From assembly GCF_030272615.1 (NCBI RefSeq), contig NC_081412.1, forward strand, positions 673,827,823 to 673,891,822: a stretch of 64,000 nt of DNA. The letters are read 5' to 3'. This DNA comes from Cryptomeria japonica. Lineage: Eukaryota > Streptophyta > Pinopsida > Cupressales > Cupressaceae. Both the position numbers and the translations under genes were made by a program. Below are positions 12,501-22,910 of the stretch, piece by piece; the first letter of the stretch is position 1; the number at the start of each line of letters is the position of its first letter. Below the pieces are notes generated by a model that saw only the letters and a program-made list of their open reading frames with translations, was not told the origin of the DNA and ran no database searches.

Positions 12501-12986
12501 ACTTTCCTAGCAAGTTTAGGTGAGACCATGCGGACGAAATAGTCTGATTTCCCCCTTTTCAGCGCAGAAACCCCTGCTTGCTTGGTCTGTCGAAATTGGC
12601 TTTGTGAGAAGTTATTTAGTTCGTTAAGCAATAACGTGGCAACGGGAGTCTCCAACAGCACCAGAAATAACAGGGCAAATGAAGACAGTAATAACGTGGT
12701 ATGTAGTTTTTTCTGCAAAATCTGCGTTCTTTTTCTATGCTTTTTAGAGTACCCTTTACAACTGTGATGGAGGCTCGGAGTAGATTAAATTCTTTTGGGT
12801 GCTGATTAAAGATGAATCTGCTGAAAAAATACTCAACGTAAAAGGGATTTTGGCTTTGATTTCGTTTCTGCTCTGTAGCTGGGGTTTTCTTTGCAGCTAT
12901 TTTCTGTTTCCTATTAAAAATTTTATTGCTGATGAAAGGGTCAACCGTCTAGTAGTGGGTAATTGGTTTGGTTATCAGTTATCATG
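12501..12986 (+). repeat. Duplicated exon-like block, copy 2
   Basis: Second copy of the block at 11,984. The donor-like site is conserved as GTG|GTATGTAG (12,699). The exon-like part differs by insertions and an in-frame stop. A short sub-module (CCTTTACAACTG, then a GTAGATTAAAT stretch) occurs three times: near 12,215, 12,460 and 12,750. The duplication history therefore has at least two steps. Confidence 0.7.
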
Positions 12987-13138
12987 TTACATTATTGATT
13001 TTATAGTAGAAAAGGAAGGTTCCCAAACGTTCTGTTTCTATTTGTTTTTGGGCAAATATATTATATTATTTGTTTTTGGGCAAATATATTATATAATCTA
13101 TATGATAGAATAACTTTTTATATTTAGGAAATTTTATG

Positions 13139-13206
13139 GTTAAGTGTATTTGAGTTGGAGTAGTATTGGGATGGGTGACACTCTGGGAAGGTCCAATGCT
13201 TCACCT
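13139..13206 (+). repeat. 5S rRNA-derived fragment (3' half with pol III boxes)
   Basis: The segment follows the 3' half of plant 5S rRNA in order. It has an A-box-like TTAAGTGTATTTGAG, an intermediate element AGTAGTATTGGGATG and a C-box GGGTGACACTCTGGGAAGG, ending near the 5S 3' terminus (CTTCACC). The first ~55 bases of 5S are not recognisable upstream. A 5S pseudogene, a 5S-headed SINE, or a decayed Cassandra-type TRIM (whose LTRs carry 5S) are the alternatives. I could not identify LTR ends that would decide. Confidence 0.65.
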
Positions 13207-13349
13207 ATGTGAGCATCACATAGATTTAATTTGTGTTAAGTAGACTATTCATTCTCGTGAGAGATGGATTGTTGTAAACCACTACTCATGAAACATGGGT
13301 CAATGAGTTTGACTAAAAAAGTATAGAGTTGAATCTTAATAGCAATATC

Positions 13350-14560
13350 ATAATTTGATTTGCTGTGGAAAATATTATGAGGTTTAAAAAAGTTTGTGAC
13401 AGTTGGTCCTGTCAATTAAATATTTTATTTTTTCATTTTTTCATTTTTTTAATTTTTTTGTTTATTTCATAATAAATAAATTGAATATAAAAATCATCAG
13501 TAAAAACATTAACATATTTGTTCTTGATGTCCATATAAATATAATAATAAATAAATAAATAAATTCCTAATTCCACTATCCCAAATTAACAAAAGTCACC
13601 AACTCTCTTATACCGAGCTCTTCCTTTCACACTGAAACTGATGCGAGCTAATTTTTTTTCTCTCCATTTAATGTTAATCTCTTTAAATGACTAGAAATAA
13701 ACTAACAAAGCAAAAAGGTCAAAGCTGATATAGAAATACTAGTCTTTTAACTATTTAATTTTATTTGATTTATCAAAAATAATTTTTAAATAAATAAAAT
13801 TAAAAAAAAAAACATTCTTAGTTAATTTTGAAGTAAATTAAATTACTTCGTTTGTTGATAAAATATATTATTGTACTAATTATAATATAAAGAGTGAATG
13901 GATCAACAATCTTAAATATATATATTTAAAAAGGATGAAGATCAATTTTGAATTAATTTATTTACTTAAAGATTCATTTTTATTTTATTTAAAATTTTTT
14001 GTATTAATTTTAAATAATTTTTTTGGATTGGTAATACAAAAATTTTGGGGTCTCATCATTAGCAAAGCCTATCAACACATCCATTTAACAAAAGTTTGGA
14101 ACTCCAAAACATGAACATGATCAACAATAGCTTCAATGCAAATATTCAAATTTGTGAGAGTTAAATCTACATTATTATAATGACCCATGTTTGAATCTTA
14201 ATGATTAAAACAATAATAACATGAATCATTCATCACATTATGTCATCCAAAATTATTTGATAACTACTTTTATTTATTTAAATTATTTTTTAGTAGAAAC
14301 ATCATAATTAAATGATTTTTGTTTTTAAATATATGTAAATAAAATAATTAAATATTTTTAATAAATAAAATAAAACATTGAATTTATTTTAAAACTAATA
14401 ACTTCAAAATAAATAAAATAAAAATTAAATACTAACCATTTGCCTATGTTGCTAGGCAATCATTTTATAAAACTCAATTAATACTTAAAACTAAAAGCTT
14501 TTAAATATATGATTGATGTGTATTCTGTCTTTGACAGCTCTATGATGAATTAGAAATATT
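13350..14560. other. AT-rich stretch
   Basis: Runs of ATAA/AAAT predominate. No gene or paired repeat was identified. Confidence 0.4.
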
Positions 14561-14802
14561 GTTGCCCAATTATTATTATTTAGTTGTGCATACGTGGATT
14601 CCAAAGTTTGAATGACGTGAGTTTGCAAAGCTTTTGCGAAAAAGTACGTCCGTTGACAGAAGCATTGCTTACTGTGTTCAATTTAGTATTGTGTATTCGC
14701 TATAACTCCCTGCAATTGCAGTCTTGTGATTAAGTTGCAGTGAGGGAGAAATTATTAATGATTTAACTCAGTGCGTTTATCGTAAAACTCCAATTGCAGT
14801 TT

Positions 14803-14993
14803 TACCCTCAATTGTAGGCCATGTTCGGTGCCCATAGTCAATTGATGTGAAAATTTTAACCAGAGGTAAAAGCCTACAGTCAGTTTGCGTAGGCAATAAT
14901 ATTACAGTCAAAGTCAAAGATAAAATATATTTATTTAAAATTTTACATGTTAATTACAAAATATAGATATTTGTTTTGGATAAAAATATATTG
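14803..14993. repeat. Dispersed repeat, copy 1
   Basis: This is similar over about 190 bases to 37,510-37,735. Shared blocks include CATGTTCGGTGCCCATAG, TTGATGTGAAAATT, AGAGGTAAAA, TAGGCAATAAT and AATTACAAAATATAGATA. No terminal repeats were found and its nature is unknown. Confidence 0.6.
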
Positions 14994-15284
14994 GCATAGT
15001 TAGTTGTTTGATTCAATGCTTCTTATGAAGTTTAGTTTTTGTTTCAGTCATATGTTGGAATTTTTTATTCTTTGTAATATGTTTTATTTAATAAAAAAAA
15101 TACTAACATATAATTGTTCAAAAGAACAAACAATAATAACTAGTTTAAAATTATAATAAATTAGCAATTGCATCTTAGTGTGCAATGGGTACGCCAAAGA
15201 GATATGGAAGGTCAATTAGGAAAAAAAAATGATCTATTTTTTGCAAACATTTGTGTAGTACATGAGGTCAATTGCTATGCCATT

Positions 15285-15982
15285 ACGAAAATGATGTTTT
15301 TTTATTAAAAAGATTAAAAAAAACTCCTAATTTATTGAGTTATTTAATTTAAATTGATTTAATATAATTATATTTTAAAAACTTTACTTATTACTATTTA
15401 CCTATAAATAATGATATTAAAAATTACACACACACCCACACACACACACGCACACATGCACGCACACGCGCACACACGAAAATAATATTTTTTTTATTAA
15501 AAAGATAAAACAAACTATTCCTAATTGTTAAGTTGTTTAATTCAAATTGATTTAATATATAATTATATTTTAAAAACTTTACTTGTTACTATTTACCTAT
15601 AAATAATGATATTAAAAATTACACACGCACACGCACATGCACACACACACGCACCCACACGCGCACACACACACGAAAATGATGTTTTTTTATTAAAAAG
15701 ATTAAAAAAAACTATTCCTAATTTATTAAGTTATTTAATTCAAATTGATTTAATATATAATTATATTTTTAAAAAACTATTCCTAATTTATTAAGTTATT
15801 TAATTCAAATTTATTTAATATATAATTATATTTTAAAAACTTTACTTATTACTATTTACCTATAAATAATGATATTAAAAATTATAGACACCCACACGCA
15901 CCCACACGCACCCACATGCACGCACACACCCACCCACCCACACATGCACACACACGCACACACCCACACACACATGCACAAT
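15285..15982. repeat. Three ~195-base tandem units, each ending in a CA microsatellite
   Basis: Units start near 15,285, 15,478 and 15,676 with AAAATGATGTTTTTTTATTA (or a close variant). They run through TATTTACCTATAAATAATG and end in (CA)n interrupted by CG and CC. The third unit contains an extra internal ~85-base duplication (15,700-15,840). The CA tails differ in length between units. Confidence 0.9.
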
Positions 15983-16014
15983 TTCTATTATATAATCTAA
16001 TAATTGTTAAAATA

Positions 16015-16500
16015 AGGGATCACCCCATAGTGAGTCAGTAAGGCACGGACATTGGAATCAAGTGGTTTCAGTTTGATTCCCTCCTGCTTCATCCACCACT
16101 ATGCTGGCTGGACATAGAAGATCGACAGGGTTTGGACCTGCAGAGTGTCACTTGCCACGGTGGAACTTGTCGCCCCCCCGTTGACAATGATGGTGCCTGT
16201 CGCCCAAAAGTTCCAACCCATGTTTCATCAACTAGTTGTTGCTGGCATACTAAGGGTAGTGTGAACCGCGAGGATGGCTCAACACGGATGTAGGGTGAGG
16301 TAACCAAGGTATATGGTGTCGGTAGTCATTGTCAGTTGTTTGCTCGACGATATGTTCTTTGTTCGTTGGCCAGGGAATTCACAACTTGTGCTCTCAAGCT
16401 ATATAGGTGTTTCATTGAGGATGCCTTGGTTCACGATACAAAGATGAGGTCCTCCCATGCGATCTCATTGGTTCATAGCTCTAGGCAAAAGTGCTTACCT
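16015..16500 (+). mobile_element. tRNA-derived SINE, copy 2
   Basis: Same family as 5,791-6,349. The head is AGGGATCACCCCATAGTGAG with a B-box-like GTTTGATTCCC at ~16,070. The tail is GGTTCATAGCTCTAGGCAAAAGTGCTTACC, cited here as matching the other copy's TTCATAGCTCC and CAAAAGTG, followed by A-rich sequence. The central part is diverged from copy 1. It lies directly after the CA-repeat array. No clean target-site duplication was resolved because both flanks are A/T runs. Confidence 0.65.
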
Positions 16501-16649
16501 TTAAAAAAAATAAAAATAAAAGTAAACGGAAATTAAATTTAAAAATTAAGACATATAATTTATTATTTGTATACACTATTTTTTATTTAGAAAGTAAATT
16601 TAATTTACATATTATTATATAATTAATATTGAAATATTGTATGACTTGA

Positions 16650-16790
16650 ATTTGCCTAGTGGTGGAGAACTTGTGCTCTTGAAAGAGAGGTAACAAGTTC
16701 AAATCCCACAAGGGGGTAAGGTATGTACACCTCACTGACTTTGGCCGAGTAAAGTATTAAGTGCTATTTTCAATAATAATGAGTAAAGTT
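16650..16790 (+). mobile_element. Second SINE-like unit
   Basis: TTGCCTAGTGGTGGAGAAC (A-box pattern) is followed about 40 bases later by AAGTTCAAATCCC (B-box pattern), as in tRNA-derived plant SINEs. Then comes a short non-tRNA part containing GGTATGTACACC and GGCCGAGTAAAG. It differs from the other SINE family in this window. The 3' end and flanking duplication are not resolved. Confidence 0.5.
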
Positions 16791-16966
16791 TTGATTTTAT
16801 TGTTATTTTCAACAATTAAAATTAGACATTTTTAAATTCATTTAATTTAAAATATGATTCTAGTGTTTGGCATTTAGCATTTTTTAGTTAGGATAGTTAA
16901 ATGGTTTTATAAGTTGGATGATTGGATAGTGAACTTTAGCAGATTATTAAAAAATCAAACTTTTTA

Positions 16967-17166
16967 TAATTTTTATTTGATAATGTAAACAATTTTATCA
17001 CCATTTACTCTGTGAAATAGGTGCATGTATTGATGAGAGGTCTACATGTATTTTGTCTTTTTTTAATAATTTTTATTTGATAATGTAAACAATTTTATCA
17101 CCATTTACTCTGTGAAATAGGGTGCATGAATTGATGAGAGGTCTACATGTATTTTGTCTTTTTTGG
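16967..17166. repeat. 100-base tandem duplication
   Basis: Two nearly identical head-to-tail copies with period 100 share ATTTGATAATGTAAAC and GATGAGAGGTCTACATG. Confidence 0.9.
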
Positions 17167-17829
17167 TATTTAAAGTGTCTCACATACGCAATCTCCATTT
17201 TATGGATGTACAAAAGTGTACCTCATGGAAAAAGTGAAAAGAAAGCGAAGGAGAATTCAATGACAAGAAAGTCAAACAGCTGCGGCAAAATGGGATTGGG
17301 AATGGTGAACGGTGACAGTAGGAAATGAGGAAGCAGTGAAAAACAACAATGAAATATCTTCTAAAAATCAAACAGTGATCATAATTTGAATCGTCTTGCA
17401 TGCTCTCTTGCTCATTATATGCCATTGATTTCTAAAGTCAGGTAGTTCACTTCAAATAAGGGAATGCCTTTAGCGTAATTAAAAAATAAGGGATCACACA
17501 AGAAAAGGTGATTACTTCTAAGACTTGATGTTTGTGTATCAATATCAATAATCTTTTCAATATGAAAAATATTTAACTCTTGACTTGAAAATAGTTGTTA
17601 TTTTCAAGATATATAGGTGTGTTGTTGAAAGGGACTCTCATGTCTTGGTTAAGAAGATTGATGCCTTAGAAGTTGTTGACTAAGATTCATTATCTCAAAG
17701 CTTAGCTTATAGATTTCTCACATGCAGGAATAAGGTGACATGATAGCATGCTAATTTAAGCCTCAATTCAAACTTTGGTAATTTTTCTATGCCCTTAACC
17801 TATATGTGCATGGGATATGTGTATCCAAT
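17167..17829. other. Stretch without a recognisable gene
   Basis: There are only short open frames of ordinary AT-biased composition, and no motif or repeat. Confidence 0.35.
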
Positions 17830-18507
17830 TTGTGGCTAGCATAAATCTTCAATATCTTGTGGGGATATGTGTATGCAATTTTTTATAGTTATGGTAAACA
17901 AAGAGAGAACTCTTGTATTTAATCTGTTGGAATTAGTGGCCATAATTGGAGGATAAATTGATTGATGAAGTGAGATCCTTATCTACACTATCATACACAA
18001 AATATTGCTCATCAATCCTTTACTGGACTTGATAAAATTGTCAAATTTATTCAATGCCCATCATATCTTTTTCTTCCTAATATTCAAATGGTGGACCAAA
18101 AAGCCTAACCGAAACAAGGGACACATTAATAGCCTTCATCTCTTGCTTAAAAATTAATTTTTACTTTTGGCGAGAATAACCCTATTCTACCTAAAGACCA
18201 AGGACCATCTAGTAGGGTTCTAACAAATTCCTCATAATTCAATAAAGAAATAGATAAATCCTTTACCCTTGGTCGACATTTCAACCTAACCCTTTAGTTT
18301 CTATTTTATTTAGGCCTAGCAATCAAAGACATCCATCTTTAGCCTAGAACCTAGGAAATTCCCAATGAGCATCTTTTCCATTATACTTGGATACCTATCA
18401 ACCACTAAGTTAGGTATCTTAAGATGGATGCAACCATTCTCTAGGAGTGATTCAAATGGAAGGGGAATATCATTACAAATAGGATGCTTATGAAAATATT
18501 TAGCCAT
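17830..18507 (-). pseudogene. DUF4283 / CCHC-knuckle pseudogene
   Basis: On the minus strand a 63-codon frame (18,507 to 18,316) contains IMEKMLIGNFLGSR. Further downstream, across several stops, come KLKG-VE, a W-S-L-V-F-R stretch, then VSLVSVRLFGPPFEY and RIDEQYFVYDSVDKDLT. This order matches the plant DUF4283 module of LINE ORF1 proteins and their domesticated relatives: Trp/Phe-rich core, 'VRLPGLPLEYW'-like segment, 'ARICVDLDL'-like segment, then a degenerate Cys knuckle near 17,870. Many stops show it is dead. No reverse transcriptase is attached. Confidence 0.5.
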
Positions 18508-18771
18508 TATTGATGAATGTTCCTCGTCTCAAAACTTGGAGTACAACTTTGTGATTCAGAATAACACATGGGAGATTACTACATTTCATGAGGGAGGAAG
18601 ATTTATTTGGTGAGAATCTATCAAATTGAATTATAGTGGATGATGTAAGCATTGAAATTAAAAAAACAAGAAAACAAATGACTTGAAAATGAAAAACAAA
18701 GATCAAATATATAATTCCTATTTATCAATCCTACTGCAAATTGTTGAATTAATCATGCAAAATATTCAATT

Positions 18772-19150
18772 TGTAACACCAAATAACCTCCACATGACAA
18801 GAGAGAAGCAACAAAGAAGATGTTATTTCACTAATATCAAGAATAAAATATGATACAAGATGCAAGAGATTCCTTGATTATATCTAGGCAAGAACAGAGC
18901 ATAAGATTAGACATGAACATGACATATACGTCTTCATCTTATGATATGTGACAACTAACTAAATAAATATTAAATGACCTAGGTAGCAATATTAAATAAA
19001 GGTAAGATATGGTATGTCTTATCTTAGCAACTAGGATTTCTAGAATGCCACCTAGGACCTAAGTATTAAAATTAAGTCAATTGAAGTCCCCACTAAGAAC
19101 TAACTAGGTACACGATGTTTACTAAGTAAAAAACCTTATTCATACCAACA
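18772..19150 (-). mobile_element. Probable copia 3' LTR
   Basis: Read on the minus strand, it starts TGTTGGTAT and ends GGTGTTACA, typical copia LTR termini. It is directly preceded by a purine-rich tract (AAGGGTGGG, plus-strand 19,151-19,165), as expected at the 3' end of an internal region. It would belong to the minus-strand copia remnant whose RNase H end lies at 20,100-20,426. No partner LTR survives in the window. Confidence 0.45.
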
Positions 19151-20099
19151 CCCACCCTTAGTGCAACTTAGGGAGGGACAAAAAAAAATGTAATGATTTC
19201 AAAGATGGGTCTTAGTAATAAGGCTTCATGAGGTACCCATGTACAAATGGAATACAATCTCTCACAAAGAGAGAAAAGGAGAAAAACCTTGTGGGAGAAA
19301 ACTTGGTGCAGTCATCGGTTAGGAGGAACCTTGAAGAGATAAGTCTGGGCCGTCAGCAAGAGTAAACACAACAGAAACACAAGGATATGATGGAGGCAAT
19401 GTAGAATAGATTGAATTGTATCATGAGAATTGATTACGACCAACTGGTAACAACTGGGTTATAGAAACCGACTCACAGACTTGCTAAAACATGTTCAAAA
19501 ATACAGAACAAGTCACAATTGGGACCTCAAACCTAGATTTAGCTTCTATGTTCTGTCTAACTTCCTGGATTGTACATACTAATGCTCTATTACAAATATT
19601 TATACAATCCAAGTGGATCCGGTCAGCCCAGAAAGGGATCAAAACCCGAAGAACAAGACCTAACATGTAAAACCAACAAGGTTGGCCTCCGCCATAGAAA
19701 TTCCTCCGGAAAATCCAAAGGAAAAAGTGAGAATCAAAGGGAAGGTCAGCCACATGCCAAGGAACAATGGAATCAATTCTCAGGGCTCTACAAGCTATGA
19801 AAAGGATTCGGTAGATCACCAATGCAAATAGGTCCAGGCAACCGGTAACAGAAAACTGTCTTGGAAATCGGTAGTGATAACTTGTCGGAAAATGATCCAA
19901 ATGCTCCCTAGTTTGGGAATAAGGAAGATGATCAAGTCTTCAAGAAAAACCCAACTCCATAGGTTCTAGTGAGCCAAATCCGGGAAATATAGAAAGAAAT
20001 GCTAAAACTACAAATAGAAAAGAAAATAGAAGAAATATTTTTTCTTTTGGTTGATGCAAGATGCTCCTTCATCAAAACTCCTCTCTAAAAGAGGACTCA
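19151..20099 (-). other. Probable 3' non-coding part of the copia remnant
   Basis: This lies between the presumed LTR and the recognisable RNase H end. There is no conserved domain. Apparent open frames on both strands (19,484-19,900) do not resemble a protein family. Confidence 0.3.
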
Positions 20100-20426
20100 T
20101 CAAGAATTCCCAAGGAGAAATTCCTTCACTCTAACATCAATTGCATCTAAATAGAATGAAGCAATGCAAAAGGTTAAGTGAAGATGTCTACAACCTACTA
20201 CTTCATAGGAAAATACTTCAAACTAAGAACACCATCCTAGATGAGCTACCAAATGAAGTCCACGTGGATCTCAATATGCTTGGGACATTGATTCTCAACT
20301 TGGTTGTGAGAAATATAAATAGAAATTTGTTTGTCATGCCAAAGAGTAGTAACATGATCAAAATGAAATTCAAACTTAGTCATCAAATATCAATGCTAAA
20401 GAACCTCATGGGTAGCCAAGATTGCA
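20100..20426 (-). pseudogene. Copia remnant, RNase H C-terminus (piece 1)
   Basis: The minus-strand translation runs DKQISIYISHNQV, then PKHIEIHVDF, then VDIFT and PFALLH. These correspond to the copia RNase H closing motifs 'DNQSAI-x-I-x-HNPV', 'RTKHIEIDxHF' and 'VADIFTKPL'. Several stops interrupt it. The fragment ends at 20,426 exactly where a gypsy LTR begins. The reading continues on the far side of that element at 27,569, so this is one copia gene split by a later insertion. Confidence 0.7.
20422..20426. repeat. Target-site duplication TTGCA, left
   Basis: TTGCA here and at 27,569-27,573 flank the gypsy element ends TG...CA. Confidence 0.8.
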
Positions 20427-21543
20427 TGGTGCAGGAGCACCTAGTTTTGGTTATACTCTCCATTTTTGGTATTTTTCATGTTTAAGTGTCTTTTTAGTTT
20501 TGAAGTGTTTTAATAGGTTGTTTTTAGTCATTTCATATGTCTTTGATCTCATTTTGTGATTGAGAGATCAAGTTTTGCTTCTTAGGGCTTGAATTGTCAA
20601 TTTTGTGCTTCTAGGCCAAAAAGGGCTAAAAAGTGAGAAATTGCCTTATAGGCTTAGAAATGGTTGGGAAAGTTTTGGAACATGTTTTGTGAGTGATTTT
20701 AATCATTCCTAAGTGTATAGGACGGTTATATAAGTTAGGTTGCTCAAAAATGTCATTTGGAGCAACAAAAGTTGCTTTCTTGCTTGGAAAAATTGTCATT
20801 TTTAAGACAAAATTTGTAAAAGAAAACCTCCTACAGCTGTGTGTCCATAAAAGACCTCATAATTTCTTCATGGTGCTATAAATATGCCCCCCTCTTCTTT
20901 GTATAGGGTTGGCCTTTGTATTTGAAGACATTCTCAATTGAAAATATCAAGAATTCTGGCTTTTTAATGGTTTTTGCACTCTTTTTCTTGTGACAGTCCG
21001 TACTGGATAGTTCCTTTCCATCCTGTACTTGATGGAGATTGTTCTTAATTTACATTAAAGGAATTTTATGTATTAGTTTCATTTGTTAAGCATTTGAAAG
21101 TTGATTGTATAAATTAGTTTCAGTTTTGGCTTTTGATTGCCATGTCAATGGTTTGGGCCTCAAAAATTTATCAACTTGTCTAAATCCAGGTTTGGGCTCC
21201 CATGGATGGACTTAGACAAGTTTTATGGCACATGTATAGTGTAAATATTTCACATTTTGGCTAGAGTTGTGCGAAATAAGAGTTTTTTAGCATATGCTAG
21301 GCAAATTGGAAATGGATTTAGCTGGCAATGTGAGTAAGACCAAACTTGTTTGTGCTCAAGACCAATTTGAGTAAGCAAACTTGAGGCAGAGGTCTGCACT
21401 AGAATTCAAGGGGTTTTGGATCCATTTGGAGTTCCAAATAATTTACTTTTCATCTTGCAAGTGTGTGTTAATTCTAGCTGGCAGCAAGCATACATTTCCC
21501 AGATTTATGATAGTCAAAATTGGTCTCGGTGTAGAGATTATAA
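20427..21543 (+). repeat. Chromovirus 5' LTR, 3'-truncated
   Basis: It matches 25,912-26,533 from TGGTGCAGGAGCACC (which itself can fold, GGTGC/GCACC) to GAGATNATAAC. It contains 20,545-21,035, which is missing from the 3' copy. The LTR part corresponding to 26,534-27,568 is absent. At the break, CCTTAGAGGGAGTG...CTCTTTTCAG occurs twice, 47 bases apart. Confidence 0.85.
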
Positions 21544-21620
21544 CCTTAGAGGGAGTGGCTCTTTTCAGTAGTTTCATTAAAGGAAAAAACCTTAGAGGGA
21601 GTGCCTCTTTTCAGTGGAAA

Positions 21621-22395
21621 GATGGATCCAGATGCTCTTATAGAATGGATTGAAGGCCTAGAAAACCATTTTGAATGTGATGAAATAACTGAAGCACAAA
21701 AGGTTAAAGTAGAAAAATCAAGATTGAGAGGGGAAGCCTTAACTTGGTAGAAGTTCATCCAAGAGGAAAGGGTGAAAGAGGGTAAGCAACCAATATCCGC
21801 CTGGAAAGCAATGGTATCCAAAATTAGAGAAACCTATCTTCCTGAAGACTATGAAATCCAACTACATAGGAAAAGAAAAAATTTGAGACAAAAAGATTTA
21901 GATGTCAGCAGCTACACTGAAGAGTTTCAAAAACTATGCATTAGATCCAAGGTAGTAGAGGATGAGAGTATAAAAGTAGCAGGGTACTTAAATGGATTGA
22001 GATGGAACATACAAGAAGAGATGAGTTTGTTATGTCCACAATCAGTTCACAAGTGTTATCAACTAGCAACAGATGAAGAGGTAGGGGTAGAGATGGTAGA
22101 GGCCATAGAGGAAGTTTTGGTGGAAAAGGAGATCAAAGATCCCAAGGAGAATCCAAAATTATTGAGCAAAGTGGGGATTCATATAGCAAGAGCAGCTATA
22201 GAGGAAGGGGATCTAGCAACCTAGGTAGAGGTAGATCTAGTGGACCAGGAAGAGGGTCCTACTTCTCCACCATGAAATGCTACAACTGTCAGAAGTTGGG
22301 ACACCCTGCCTACAAATGTCCAGAGAAACCCACCTCATCAGAAGGAGGTGAAAGAAAAGTGAATTATGTACAAGAAAGTGCAGCAAGCTGCAAAG
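21621..22395 (+). pseudogene. Chromovirus Gag with CCHC knuckle
   Basis: This encodes the capsid/nucleocapsid part. The retrotransposon-gag core is readable from 21,626 (WIEGLENHFEC) through YLNGLRW near 21,990. A basic Gly/Arg/Ser linker follows, then a CX2CX4HX4C zinc knuckle (CYNCQKLGHPAYKC, 22,278-22,319). A TAG stop at 21,748 replaces the second Trp of the usual L-T-W-W. A frameshift near 22,075-22,085 moves the Gly/Arg linker into another frame. The start codon was lost with the 5' deletion. The product would have coated element RNA; it is now non-functional. Confidence 0.8.
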
Positions 22396-22439
22396 TTCAT
22401 GAAGTGAGATTGACATCAAAAGATGGTGAGAGTTTGATG

Positions 22440-22829
22440 ATGAGAAGAGTTTTGATAAAGGAGCCAATCAAGGAGGAACCTATTCAAAGAAGGTCATTGT
22501 TTAGAATTAAGTGCAAGATTATGGGAAAGGTATGCAAGGTGGTCATTGATTCAGGATCCACATATAACATAGTTTCAGAAGAAGCAGTGAGGAAACTCAA
22601 ACTAAAAAGAATCCCTCACACACATCCCTATAGAGTCACATGGTTGAATAGGGAGCAGCATGTTCTTGTCAATGAACAAACATGGGTAGAATTCACCATT
22701 GGAGGGTATCAAGATAAGATCTTGTGTGATATTCTTCCAATGGATGCTTGCCATCTACTTCTTGGTAGACCTTGGCAATTTGATAGGAAAGCCATACATA
22801 ATGGTGAAAAGAACTCCTACTCATTTTAG
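22440..22829 (+). pseudogene. Chromovirus aspartic protease region
   Basis: Same frame as the zinc knuckle. VVIDSGSTYNIVSEE (active-site D-S-G at 22,548-22,556) is followed by the ILPMDACHLLLGRPW segment that closes retropepsins. The active-site triad is intact. A TAG at 22,827 separates it from the downstream polymerase frame. Confidence 0.8.
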
Positions 22830-22910
22830 AAAGATGGTGTTACATACAAAATTCAGTCTATAAATGAAGAGAAAGAGGGCAGCAGTTCAAAGAATCAAAA
22901 TATTTTAATA

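Noticed and set aside
15606-15794. His/Ala/Thr-rich ORF
   Set aside because: It is a translation of a CA microsatellite.
15420-15980. Short-repeat arrays considered as a CRISPR-like array
   Set aside because: The units are microsatellite-tailed tandem copies without unique spacers, in a plant genome.
19484-19900. 138-codon minus-strand ORF
   Set aside because: It lies in the non-coding 3' part of a copia remnant, overlaps an equally unconvincing plus-strand frame, and has no recognisable motif.
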